64,000 bases of DNA from Drosophila miranda (lineage: Eukaryota > Arthropoda > Insecta > Diptera > Drosophilidae). Shown here one piece after another: positions 10,299 through 20,800 of this stretch (position 1 is the stretch's first letter; each line of letters begins with the position of its first letter). Where the stretch lies: positions 8,246,001 through 8,310,000 of the forward strand of contig NC_046674.1 of NCBI RefSeq assembly GCF_003369915.1, in the 5' to 3' direction. The translations under genes and the position numbers were made by a program. Below the pieces are notes generated by a model. That model was not told where the DNA came from, searched no databases, and saw nothing but the letters and a program-made list of their open reading frames with translations.

Positions 10299-12968
10299 AT
10301 GGAGACGCCAACGGGTAGTGGATATTCCACTCGCCCCGAGCGCATTCCCACTCCCCGATTGTCTGAGCGTAAGAGGCAATTATTTCGCAGCCGCAGCACC
10401 AATCTGGACCAAATTGACGATGACGATGACGTTGGAATCCTTGGAATATCACCACTGAAACCACATGCCAGCTCAAAGAAGCCCAGCCATCTCAAATTTG
10501 ATCGGGAACCTGAGGGAAGACTATTGCGCAGCAGCACGAGCAGTTCGCCGGAGACCAACAAGGAGAACAAAAAGATACGTGGAGGAGGAGTCGTGGCTGC
10601 CACCGATCAGCTGCCGCTCTTATTTACCAAAACAATGTGCATCAATAGCAATAGTAGCAGCATTAACAGCAGTCCACGCACGCCCAGAGCGAAGAAGGGT
10701 CATGTGATTATTCCAAAGTCGGATGACGATGGAAGTGATGCAGCTGAAGGCAACTCAATTCATCGAGTGGCCACAAAGCGAGTGCACACTACGGCTACGG
10801 CTACGTCAGTAGAAGCTGCCTCGTCGCAAGATTCGGATTTAGGGTCGCCGCAGTCTAAGCAGAAGAAGACTAACCTGGAGGGCAGCATTCCAACCATGGC
10901 ATTCTATTCTCACAGCGGAACACCCAGTTTACGAAAGAAGGCGAATTCCGAAAAGGGAAACTCAATGAAGCACATAGATCAGCAGCAGCGCGGTGGCAAG
11001 GCGAAAACGTCACCAACGTCTCGGCCTCGGTTGGGCATCAATAAAGGAGTGCACCACAAGATACGGAAGCCAAATCGGTACGTTCCGCACAACCATTTGC
11101 CTCCCACTGATATAGATCACATCCTGGGCGCGCTGCGCAATGAGAAGCTCAAAAATCTGATCACTGATAAGCGGGAAGAGCGCGCAAAGGTAGAGCTCGT
11201 GCACCAAGTCCTGCACAGTGCTCGCGATCCGATTAAAATGGCCAAGCCGTTGAGTGTTTTAGCAGCAGATGACGCCAACAACAACATGCCCGAAGGTACG
11301 TGGCAACATACCTCAGACTTCTCCGATCTGAGTGAAGACGAAGAACAACAGTCCGATCCAGCTATGGAGTTGGAACCCATTATACCGCTCATTCGCCATG
11401 AAGCGGTCACCATCCCCCCACCTGAGCCGACGGATCTGAGCAAGCGCAAGTTCTTCAAGTCGGGAAGGAGGAGCAGCACGTGCATGGAAGTCAGGATCAC
11501 TGACAACATAAAAGCCAGTGTAAGTCAGGGGAGGATTTCTCTGATCCAGCACCCCGCAAAGAAGGCACGAAGAGTGCGCGTCAAATCAGCTACCTTATTC
11601 TCTGCGGAGCAGGCCACCGTAGATGCCATTCTTCGGAATTTAGACGACACAGTCGTAGACGAGATAATCGAATCGAATAAATCAAAGGACACGACGATGT
11701 CTCCCATTGAGGCGAAGGACGCTCCCTCCGCTGAGGTGGAGGACGCTTCCATTGAGGTGGAGGAGGTCCCCGAAATGGTTGATTATCGGCATAAATTAAT
11801 AAATACCGAAAGTGTTCACGATCATGATCCCGACTCCGATCCCTTTGCTAAATTCCGCCAGCGACTGCCTTATAACACCGATGATCCAGAGACCATGGAA
11901 CAGCAGAAAATTCTTCTGGAGTTCCTGATTAGCAATAACATCTGTACGGACGAGTATTTCGAGTACTTCATTGGCGATCCCGAAAGTCACCAGGAGGAAG
12001 CCACACGGATTGTCGATCAGTTGTATATGGTGGTCCATGCTGAACAGTCGGCGCAGGAAGCTCCTATGAGGTCGGAGGCAGAAGCGGTGGTAGAGAAAGC
12101 GCCGACACCAGAGCCACAACCTCAGGAACAACCCTCTGATCCAGCAGTTATAAAGCCAAAACTCTTTCCCATATTCACACAACGTCTCCAGCCTGTTCCT
12201 CAGAAATGTACGCGACGCAAGCCAGATACCTCAATGCGATTGCAATCGGCGGCCACTGGTTCCGGTCAGTACCAAATCGACGCTGGACAGAAGGCATTCG
12301 GAGCGAGGCAATGCCAACAGTGCGGCTTGGTCTACACCGTCCACGAGCCGGAGGAGGAGAAGTTGCATCGGGAGTACCACAATTCCATACATGTTTTACG
12401 TTTTAAGGGTTGGCTCGACGAGGACATTGTGGGAGTGTATCCAGAATGGGCAAGCGATGGACGGATTATACGCATTAATCAAAATGCTCCTGCATTGCGA
12501 CTCGAGAGGCTTAAGGATCTAATTGGAGTGGTGGATAAGGAACTGGGATATTCTTCGTACATTGTGCCAAAAGTGTTTTACGCATTTTTTGCCATACGGA
12601 AACAGCAAATTGTGGGTTTTTGCCTGGTGCAGCCCCTTACCCAGGCACATCGGTTCATTCAGGTTGATGGAACGGACTACTTTAGCGAGGATACTTACGA
12701 GGCCAGGTGAGAATATTCTCCTTTCTCTTTTTTTATTTTCAAATGAACATCTCGCCCTTGCAGTTGTGGCGTCTCTCGCATTTGGGTTTCACCTATGAAC
12801 CGGCGTCAAGGAATAGCCAGCAAGCTCATGAGGACTGTACAGAGTCATACAATCTTGGGCCAGGAAATCTCTATGGATCGCATTGCGTTCAGCACACCAA
12901 CCGATGACGGGCGGGCGTTGGCGCGACATATCACGAGAACCGATAATTTTTTGACCTACGACCAGTGA
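10299..12968 (+). CDS. eco: Establishment-of-cohesion acetyltransferase (ESCO family)
   Basis: Exon 1 (10299-12706) and exon 2 (12764-12968) join across a 57-nt intron to 870 aa. Eco acetylates the Smc3 cohesin subunit during S phase to lock sister-chromatid cohesion. The first 650 residues are Ser/Thr/Lys-rich and disordered, typical of ESCO N-termini. A C2H2 finger (CQQCGLVY...H...H, about residues 671-696) precedes the acetyltransferase domain. The acetyl-CoA loop region spans the intron (SCGVSRIWVSP then RRQGIASKLM) and the C-terminal FSTPTDDGRALARHI motif is present. The ATG at 10299 is chosen because the codon 12 nt upstream is GTG. It lies next to lark as in D. melanogaster (CG8598). 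Confidence 0.96.
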
Positions 12969-13171
12969 TGTGATCAGGAAGGGAGAAGGGAAAATTGTAC
13001 GGGCTATTGAATAGCTGGAGTTATGTTTGATTAAGGATTGCTTCGAAACCTGTTTTAGTTGTTAAGCCAGTTCGATTTTTGTATATGCAGATATTGTGTG
13101 GAATTAAAGCTATTTATATTTAATATTTTTAACTGTCGATCGATACATCAATCGATATCACCGGAAAAACG

Positions 13172-13219
13172 CAGCCCTGCCAGAGATGCTATTAGTACCA
13201 CCACTGTTCGATATCGATA
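13172..13219 (+). promoter_or_regulatory. DRE and motif-7 promoter elements
   Basis: CAGCCCTGCC (13172-13181) fits Ohler motif 7 and TATCGATA (13212-13219) is a perfect DRE. Another ATCGATAT is near 13151. They precede the leader exon of the two-ORF membrane-protein locus. Confidence 0.6.
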
Positions 13220-13306
13220 GTACTTTTGAGCCAGGCTTTGGGCGTTGTTTTCGCTGCACATTAAAATTTATAACAAATACGTTCGAACGGATTTGAAAAA
13301 CTCTGA

Positions 13307-13618
13307 ATGAGACTAGTTCGAATCGCAGCGGCAACAAATCGTGCGCAGATGGTAAGTGCAGGCGAAGGGTTTAACAAATTAGACGGTTCGGGCTGAGGCT
13401 TCCGCTATGTTTGTTCTGCTGACGCCACGCCCAATGTGACAATTGGGAAGTAGGAGAGCTGTGCTCATGTTTTGGGGTGCAAACAGCGTGTGAGCTGGTG
13501 GTTGTGTGTGCTTCGTCAGCATTTCTTATTGTCTGCTTGTTCGTTTCAGACAATTGAGTGTTGTGCTGGTTGGGACCAAGAAGAAGAACATCGAGTGGCT
13601 AATCCTGCAGGCCATTGA
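13307..13618 (+). CDS. Possible 37-codon upstream ORF spanning a leader intron
   Basis: A leader exon ends at 13351 with a CAGATG|GTAAGT donor and resumes at 13550 after TTCGTTTCAG. Reading from the ATG at 13307 across this junction gives 37 aa (start MRLVRIAAATNRAQM) ending at TGA 13616-13618. The last codon of the leader exon is itself ATG, giving a nested 23-codon ORF. A different frame of the second piece (LSVVLVGTKKKNIEWLILQA core) looks equally protein-like but meets a stop at the junction. It is more likely a uORF than a protein gene. Confidence 0.3.
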
Positions 13619-13691
13619 CCGCTCTTAGACGGCGGCATCACGACACAAACCACACCCATAAAACCCAAACAAGCCGAGCTCCTGTGGGACT

Positions 13692-14218
13692 ATGTCCACA
13701 ATCGAAGAGGAACGTAAGGCATACGAAAAGAACCCATACTTCACCGGTCACATCTACGGCAATTTCTCGCCATTTTATGTGACTATTGCCATCTGCACCG
13801 TTGTACTTGGCACGATAATCATACTGAATATTATCTTGGGCTGCTGCTCCAAGCATCGCAAGTACTGGCAGGACAGACATACAGGCAACCGCTGGTTGGT
13901 GTCCATCTGGTCTGCAACGCCGCACAATCAACCGCCATTGGACTTCACTGAACTGAAAGACGCTTCCTATTTCCAGCGTTTCCATGTAAGTGAACCCAAT
14001 AAAACGACAACAAAGAACCCAGCTAATAATAATTCTCTGCCCAGCCCACCACCCATCAGCAAGTGTTCCCCGACGAGGTGGTTATTGGCGTTGACGAGTT
14101 AGAGCCCGTGCATTCATCGCATCATCAGCGTCCGCCACGCCCAGAAGGTCGTACTCTGCATCATCAGCGGCAGCGCGAGGAATACGTAGAGCTTCAGAAG
14201 CGTGAGAGTGACATCTAA
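13692..14218 (+). CDS. Small single-pass membrane protein, 155 aa (upstream cistron)
   Basis: Two exons (13692-13985, 14045-14218; 59-nt intron) give 155 aa. A 28-residue N-terminal segment (MSTIEEERKAYEKNP...) is followed by one transmembrane helix at about residues 29-50 (YVTIAICTVVLGTIIILNII), a Cys pair (GCC) just inside, and a roughly 100-residue cytosolic tail rich in His, Pro, Arg and Glu. No enzymatic domain is seen and I do not recognise the family. Its place between eco and mus312 matches where CG8600 would fall in D. melanogaster, but I cannot confirm that. A second ORF starts 17 nt after its stop on the same strand. Confidence 0.85.
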
Positions 14219-14235
14219 AGTAAAAACAATCAGCC

Positions 14236-14409
14236 ATGGCCCTATATTTCCTATACCCTGCTGTTGCCGCTCTGGCCTTGTTCATCGTCGGCGTCATTAT
14301 AATTATGCTGCGCTATGGGCCACGTCTCTGTGGCCTGCGCCATCATGCGCTCCCTGACAACCATGACCTCAGGGAGAAGACATACGAGCATGAGATAAGC
14401 TATGCATAA
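14236..14409 (+). CDS. 57-aa membrane microprotein (downstream cistron)
   Basis: An ATG in a good context (CAGCCATGG) opens 57 codons ending TAA at 14407-14409. Residues about 3-25 are a continuous hydrophobic helix (LYFLYPAVAALALFIVGVII), followed by RYGPRLCGLRHH and an acidic/basic tail. Only 17 nt separate it from the stop of the 155-aa ORF, with no intervening ATG and no room for a separate promoter, so it is probably the second cistron of the same mRNA. Its layout (helix, basic residues, Cys, cytosolic tail) echoes the upstream protein. No homologue recognised. Confidence 0.6.
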   Translation: MALYFLYPAVAALALFIVGVIIIMLRYGPRLCGLRHHALPDNHDLREKTYEHEISYA

Positions 14410-15139
14410 TTCGATGCGCTTTTTTTTCAATATTACTTTATACACATTCTGGCAATGTAATATATATATTGCTCTATATATCTCCCCACGAAACTAACCT
14501 TAGTTACTGTAAGTCCCCTCACTAATCGTCTTTTTGCACCCCAAGGATAATTATTTTGCATGCAGTACAAATATCTTCATTTAGTGTCCATCTGCTTGTC
14601 CATTTCTATTTATCATATCAAGACAATGTGCCTTCAATGTAGAGACTCGTGAGTAAATTATGCCGTCCAAGTGTCTTCTAGTATTGTAAGATCCCATATG
14701 TAATTAAAACTAATTGTATTTACAATTTTTGAGAAGTTTACAGATTCTGCATTTCAATTCGTTTATTTTCCTAACGCAAACTCTATACATTTGTAAACCC
14801 AATATAGTCCAGTACAGAAATCAAATAAAGCTCCAATTTACATTTCCGTAAGATATGATTTTTATTCAGATTCATTCCATAGGAATTAGTAAGCAAAATA
14901 ACAGAAGTAGTAGAATTATTCATGACTCGATCGGCGTATTGCAACAAACTAAAGCCGACCGATGGGTGCAATAACAGTTGGAATATATAAATTTTACAGA
15001 ACATAATTTAAACGGCATAGCGCCCAATAACAAAGTGTCAATAAATGTTATTATGGTATTTTGAGGTGGTGTAAGGAATAAGTACAATGGAATCAAATAA
15101 ATTGTGTCGGAATAATGTTGTAAAATGCGGAGCTAGAAT
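14410..15139. other. Convergent 3' UTRs
   Basis: AATAAA on the plus strand at 14824-14829 ends the bicistronic transcript. TTTATT at 14861-14866 (AATAAA on minus) would end mus312. The two 3' ends lie within about 40 bp and may overlap. No coding sequence seen. Confidence 0.5.
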
Positions 15140-18100
15140 CTAAGACCTTTTGGATGGCTTTCTTGGTTTCTTTCTTACATGTCGCTCCGCTTGCTTGGCG
15201 GGAGCAGCCAACTCATATCGAAATATGATGCAGCGACGATCAAAAAAGCACTTCAAGTCCTTGGGCTCATACCGATGACCCATTTGCTTCAAATGCAAGT
15301 AGATTTCCTGTAGATCAATGGGTTCGTACATGAGTACACTTTCATGAAGTTTGGGATTGGCACACAGAAGATTGTGCCAGGCTATGTGGAGCGGCACAAT
15401 TGGCTGTGGTGTCTTCTTTGTTACATTCGTTTGCAGGACATAGAACTCAAAATCGTCGCTTAGGCTTGGCGGCACAGATTGAGAGAAGCGTAGCAGATCC
15501 TTTCCAGGGGCATTAGTGTTGAATTTGAAACCCTGTATAGGCTCAGTGGGTGTCAGACAGACGTCATTGTTGTCTGAAACTATGGGTCGAGAGCGAGGTT
15601 TCTCAGACATCACGGGAGTGGATTTGGACCGAGGCATAGGGTCCTCCTGTCTTTGAGATAACTCCCTTGGCTCCACGGGCTGCATAATGGGATGAGTTTG
15701 GTTGTAAATGAATTCAAGCATCTTGACGGCCTGCTTTCGCTTCAGCGGCTTGATTCCATAGTTATACAACTGTTGGAGGATCTCTGACTCTGCCAGTTGT
15801 GTGAAATCGGGCTTCGGAGTATGACAAACACGAACGGTATACACATTTCCATTGACTTCCAACTGATCAGGCACTGTTGATAATACTGTTTTCGACGTAG
15901 TAAGTTCCGGCAACGTTGGCATTCCTGTTTCACCCATTAACAGACAATCAGGCACAGTTGATGATACTTTTTTGGGCGTAGTATGTTCCGGCAACGTCGT
16001 CATTCTAATTTCACCCATTAACAATCGATCCAGACCGCTTGGCATCGCATCTGTGGTCGCCTCAATAGTTGATTCCTTGCAGTTTGGAAAAACCAACTGA
16101 TCAAACTCATCGAATTCATCATCCAGCAAATCTTTGGGCTCCGTGACTTTGGCAAGCAAATCATTAAATTTATGGCTGCTCTTGCGCGACAAATTCCTCA
16201 TGGGAGCTTCTAAGAAAGATGCATCTGACCAGTTAATATCGCTCTGCGATTCTCCTTTGGCGGGGCTCAACATCTGGGAGAGTGTAAAGTGCTCAGAGAG
16301 AGCCGCATCAAGGATCCCAAACTCAGCTCGTTCCCGGCTGAGAGCGCTCTTATTGGGCGAGCGAGAGTTTTGCGACTTGTTTGAGTTTGTAGGCGAAGTC
16401 ATTAGGAAGGCATCCAAGTCTTCTTCAGTCTTAAAGTAAGGAACAGCTCGTTTTTTCGCAACGGGTGAAAACCCACTACTGTCGGAGCTCTCATTCTCCC
16501 AGGCTTTCCCTTTTGCCGTTTTGTTGGCCTTCCAAATCGAGTAATTGATTTCCTCATCGGAAAGCATGATCACATCATTGTCGTCGTCGCTGTTTTGGGT
16601 CAGATCGATGCTTGCATCCGACTGCATTCTGAAGGGAGAAGGAGCAGACAATGCAGGCTTCTCAGAAGACGAGTCCATCTTCCAGTTTAGTGGACTTTTG
16701 AAGCTGTGATCTGTTGACAAGCTGACACTCCTTCGAAATGAGCTTCTCGAAATATTTAGATCACTAAAGCTGCCACTGGGATTGCTATCATTTGGAGTTG
16801 TAAATGCATCCATATGGAAAGATGAATTCTCCGAATCCTTGTCTGTGGCACTTAATGCCAGTTTATCCTCTTTTGAAATGGCACGACTTTCACTCTGGGA
16901 ACTTGAATCCATCGCCAGACTGCAGTTGAACTTGTCTACATGGAGACTAGATTTAAATGCTTGACTGATGCTGAAGATATCCGTGCATAGATATGCTTTT
17001 GGGTCATCGAATTCTGGCTTGAAATGTTCCTGTGTTAGATCAATAAAGATTTCATTGGCTTGATCTGAAAAATGATACGTAATTGAATTAATGATAAGAT
17101 ATATGATATACCATTTAAGCCAATCCCTAACCTTTACTACCCATCTGCTTCGGCGTAGAGTCGGTTACAGTCTTTACTGAAATCAGACGAAAATTAGTTA
17201 AAAATGAGAGGGAACTTTGTTTATACCCGGTACTCAGACAGACGGTACTTTATGATTTATGTAATTTATGCAATATATTTTATATGTCGTTTGGAATCGC
17301 TGTTCGCCAAATGGACAAATTCATTTATTGCCAAACAAATATTCGATAAAAATCGATCGAACCGTTTAGGAGGATTTTATACATTAGATTTGATCTGTTT
17401 CCATTTTTCTTTACTTTTTTTTTACATCTGTCTCTTTTTTTCTCTATTCCAACACCAACATCTCGCTCCTTTCCGCCTTAACATGAACACTGAACGAGGA
17501 AGAGTGTGTGATAGAAAGAGAGAGAGAGAATAAGTAAGCACGTGGAAGGAGTTGCAATTTAATTTGTTTCTTCTGGCTATAATAATGATCCTATCTGATC
17601 CAGATTCGGCGATCTGGTTTCTAAGGTAATTTCCAATGATTTTGCGTTTTCAATTTTTCACGTTTCTTCAAAATTGTAGATGCCACAGATTTTCGTCTTT
17701 TGTGGAGGCAGAAGGATGGGTGGATACAAAATTTGGTTGCTTTAGCTCTTATAGTATCTGAGATCTATGCGCTCATCGGCACGGACGGACAGACAGACAC
17801 GGCTATATCAATTCGGCTATTGATGTTGATCAATAATGTATATAATTTATGGAGTCGGAACTTTCACCACAAATCTAGTATACCCCTATGCTCTTTGAGT
17901 ACCAGGTATAATTACTCATTTGTCTATAAGTTTTACCTTCATCACTAGATATAGAGTAGACTTCTGAAGAAGCCGTTGGTTGATTGATGGGTGTACTCTC
18001 TAGTTCTGTTACTGGACTCTCACTTTCACTTATGGTTATATTCTTATAAACCTTCAAGCTAAAATTCTGAACTTCCTTCAGTTCGGGAGACGTCGCTGGC

Positions 18101-19606
18101 TCATCATCAGAGTCGGCAAACAGATCGGGTGACGTACAGCGCGTTAATTGTGTAGGAACACTTATGTTAGACGAAGTAGTGGGCTTGAGGTCTTCTGTGC
18201 CATTTTTGGCCATCCTGGGACGCTTATCTGGGGGCTCCTTCAAGGGGCTGCTACTAGTGGAGGAGACTTCCGCTTGAATGTCACACTGTTTGGTGTCTTC
18301 TTCTTCGATCATGTTCTCCACCACCAGCTTCTCCAGTTCATCTAGTTCTTCATCCACTTGTTTCTTTAGTGCCAGCTGGTTTTCGAAATGATTTTCCAGC
18401 TCGTTAAAGGCGATTTCCATTTGCTTTATCTGTTGACGGGTTTTCATACTGGTCCGCTCTGGGGACAAGTCCCGGCCCTGTATGGCACCCCAATCCTTAA
18501 GTAAATGATGGGCAGGCGTATGACATACTTCAATCAAGCCGGACACAAAGTAGATTTTTATGTCGGTAACAGGACCTTCAATGGGCTCATGTACGATTGC
18601 AGATTTGCTGTCGGGTTTCAGTTCGCGGAGGATAGAACTAATCAGCTTATAAGGCGGCATTGAGCTCTCCTCAGCACTTAGCTTTTTGGTTCGCACTTGC
18701 TGAGCCAAAAGAGTGGACACCTTGCTCTCCAGCTTCTTTTGCTGAATCTCGGGGTTACGCAGAGTGAGGGGAGTGAACTTGTTGGTCCATTTGCAGCGAC
18801 GACTGCCCCTGCCGGATACGCCGGGCAGTACTGCCAAGCTCTTGTAGTCTGATGGAAGATGAATTTGTGCTTTACATTGAATATTAAAACTATTCAGAGA
18901 GTACCTACCTTCTTTAGCGGCTGTCCGAAAGCCATATTTTTGTAGCTTACGTCGAATATTCTCCGTCGCTGATCCAGCATTGTCTTCAACCACATCGACA
19001 GGGACGTCGTCATCGTCATTCAAGCGAAGGTGTCCATGTTTCTCAGCCTCCGATTTGGATAGCGCCAGCGCCATTTCAATATCATCTGGACTAAAGTTAT
19101 CCGCCATGCATTGCTGGGCTGCTACCTCGGCGAAGATTTGCTCATTCCGCAGGAAATTACTTATGCTGGGCTGCTGCTTGCTGCGACCGCGTCCCCGACG
19201 TGGGGCACTTGAGCTGCTGCCCTTTAGCTTAGGCGCCTTCTTGGGCTTTGGACCGGGTGGTTCAAAGACATTGCTATTACGTATTGGCCTGATTCTGCGT
19301 TCCGGAGAAGCCGCCACAGCAGCGGATGGTACTGGTAGTATGGCATCTTGAAACCGATCTTCTGTGTCATCCGCAGTATCGACTCTCTCGGGGGGCGTAG
19401 CAAAGTAGGAGGATAGTGTAGATGTATTAGAGGCTGCCTTGCTGCTACGCGTCGAGCTTGGGAAGGAAAGAAAACAATGCTGTTGGTTAGATAACTACAT
19501 TTTATTGTTCAACAACTACGAAAACATGCTTAAATTACAATTACCGAAGCTTATTAGATTCTTGCTGCAAGTTCTTAAAGTTCGCTCTTCGCGTCTTTCG
19601 ATCCAT
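15140..19606 (-). CDS. mus312: Structure-specific endonuclease scaffold MUS312/SLX4
   Basis: Five exons on minus (19606-19545, 19456-18909, 18848-17937, 17176-17132, 17064-15140) join in frame to 1163 aa, close to the 1145 I recall for D. melanogaster. MUS312 is the SLX4 scaffold that binds MEI-9 and SLX1 nucleases and is needed for meiotic crossovers and crosslink repair. Most of the chain is acidic, Ser-rich and disordered. The conserved part is the C-terminal SLX1-binding region (HIAWHNLLCANPKLHESVLM, then DLKCFFDRRCIIFR and a Lys/Arg tail). A 27-aa tandem duplication lies mid-protein. Intron 2 is exactly 60 nt with no in-frame stop. Intron 3 holds a DINE-like insertion. The start codon is 2 nt after the stop of the 97-aa ORF. 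Confidence 0.93.
15863..16024 (-). repeat. 81-bp in-frame tandem duplication in mus312
   Basis: Two adjacent 81-bp (27-codon) units: LLMGEIRMTTLPEHTTPKKV... (16024-15944) and LLMGETGMPTLPELTTSKTV... (15943-15863), both ending STVPD followed by C or Q. They are diverged but clearly paralogous, in the disordered part of the protein just N-terminal to the region with the QLEVNGNVYTVRVCHTPKPD segment. Confidence 0.85.
17221..17911. mobile_element. DINE-1/Helentron-like repeat in mus312 intron 3
   Basis: The ends are inverted: TTATACCCGGTACTCA at 17221-17236 and the complement of TTATACCTGGTACTCA at 17896-17911 (15/16 match). Near the right end the sequence reads GGACGGACAGACAGACACGG and then CTATTGATGTTGATCA, GGAGTCGGAA and ATCTAGTATACCCC, which I recognise as the 3' consensus of the abundant Drosophila DINE-1 family. 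Without it the intron would be 69 nt, the normal size here. A GAGA run (about 17515-17530) sits inside. Family assignment is from memory. Confidence 0.65.
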
Positions 19607-19608
19607 GA

Positions 19609-19961
19609 TTAGCGTTCTGTCCTTAGATTCTCAGCCTCCTCGATGGCTTCTCTAATAAACTTTCCGGGACGCGGTGCACCAAACTCAAACAGTCCTTTCC
19701 TGTCAAGTTCCTGCTCCGATGAAGTCAGTAGTTTTTTACACAGCTTTTCGTTTGACAAGCGCTGCATGGGCGTTAAGCTATAGAAGAGCGGCATTAATTC
19801 CTGATTTATGAAACAGCATTTCCGGGTTATATTTACCTCCAAATTCCAAAGCATACAGCTCCAGCTGCTAACAGAGCGTAGGCAAAGCGATTCCGGTAGG
19901 TATACGATGGTGTGCCGTGAGTGCGTCTGGGCTTTCGCTTGGTTGTATCAATTCGATCCAT
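19609..19961 (-). CDS. 97-aa single-pass membrane protein upstream of mus312
   Basis: Two exons (19961-19837, 19777-19609; 59-nt intron) give 97 aa. A Lys/Arg-rich N-terminus (MDRIDTTKRKPRRTHGTPSY) leads into one hydrophobic stretch (FAYALLAAGAVCFGIW, about residues 27-42) and a soluble tail (LTPMQRLSNEKLCKKLL...). Size, basic N-terminus and a single helix resemble small mitochondrial inner-membrane assembly factors, but no family is recognised. Its TAA (19611-19609) is followed 2 nt later by the mus312 ATG (19606), so the two probably share a mRNA. It is divergent from the MFSD1-type gene, with the shared promoter at about 20.0-20.3 kb. Confidence 0.8.
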
Positions 19962-20263
19962 TACTACAGTAGCACAGCACAGCACAGCACAGTATTATAT
20001 AATTTAAAACATTTTAATTTCGCAAGGAGGCAGGAACAAACACGGTGTTGATCGATAAGGGTTGTCAGCCTATTATACAGAAAATCAAAGCAGATGTTTA
20101 TACTAAGAAATGTATCAGCTAACCGCCAATTCTGGTTAAAAGCTAAAAACTATTCAAGATACAAGTATTAGCAAAATAACTCTCTTGTTTATAGAATTTT
20201 TTTGTAATTTAAAACTTGCGACTTATCGTTATCGGTGAAACAGCTGTGCACTTGTGAGTGTTC

Positions 20264-20274
20264 TGGTCACACTG
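20264..20274 (+). promoter_or_regulatory. Ohler motif 1 (TGGTCACACTG)
   Basis: Perfect TGGTCACACTG, the commonest TATA-less core motif in fly housekeeping promoters. It predicts a start near 20,270 and a 5' leader of about 530 nt for the MFSD1-type gene. Confidence 0.65.
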
Positions 20275-20800
20275 GAAAACACAAACGTAAATATATATAA
20301 ATATAATTAATTAGCGGACAGCCCGCAGAGAGAAATCGAAAACAATATAGTGATTTGAGCGTCAATAAAGTGCGGGTGCACACGTCACACTCGCAAACAC
20401 ATTCACATTTGCATATTAAACACAATTTCAGTTGCAAGTGGACTGTGAAAAGTTGATAACCACTGAACTCAAAATTACAACAACACATACGCAGTGGCAT
20501 TAGACAAAGGGTAACGTACCACTACCACTACCACTAGTCCGAGTCCGAGTACAGTAAACAGCGAGAGATAACCAGTGCGAAGCAGACAAAGCAAAAGAGT
20601 TCGACCGCACTGGACAGACACAGCACACAGACAGCTCAGAACGTGATACAATTATTGTGCAGGAGAAGCGAAAACAACTGAAACAACGAAACAACAACTT
20701 CAACGAAATTCGATAAAAATATATATTGTATTACGCCCTATCTGCGGCCGTCGGTACTATCCATTGGCCAGTACGGGAAAAGACAGCTAGCTGCTTAGTC

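Noticed and set aside
17700-17948. 82-codon plus-strand frame inside mus312 intron 3
   Set aside because: Its sequence is the DINE-like repeat 3' end (IGTDGQTDTAIS region), and it runs into mus312 exon 3 on the opposite strand.
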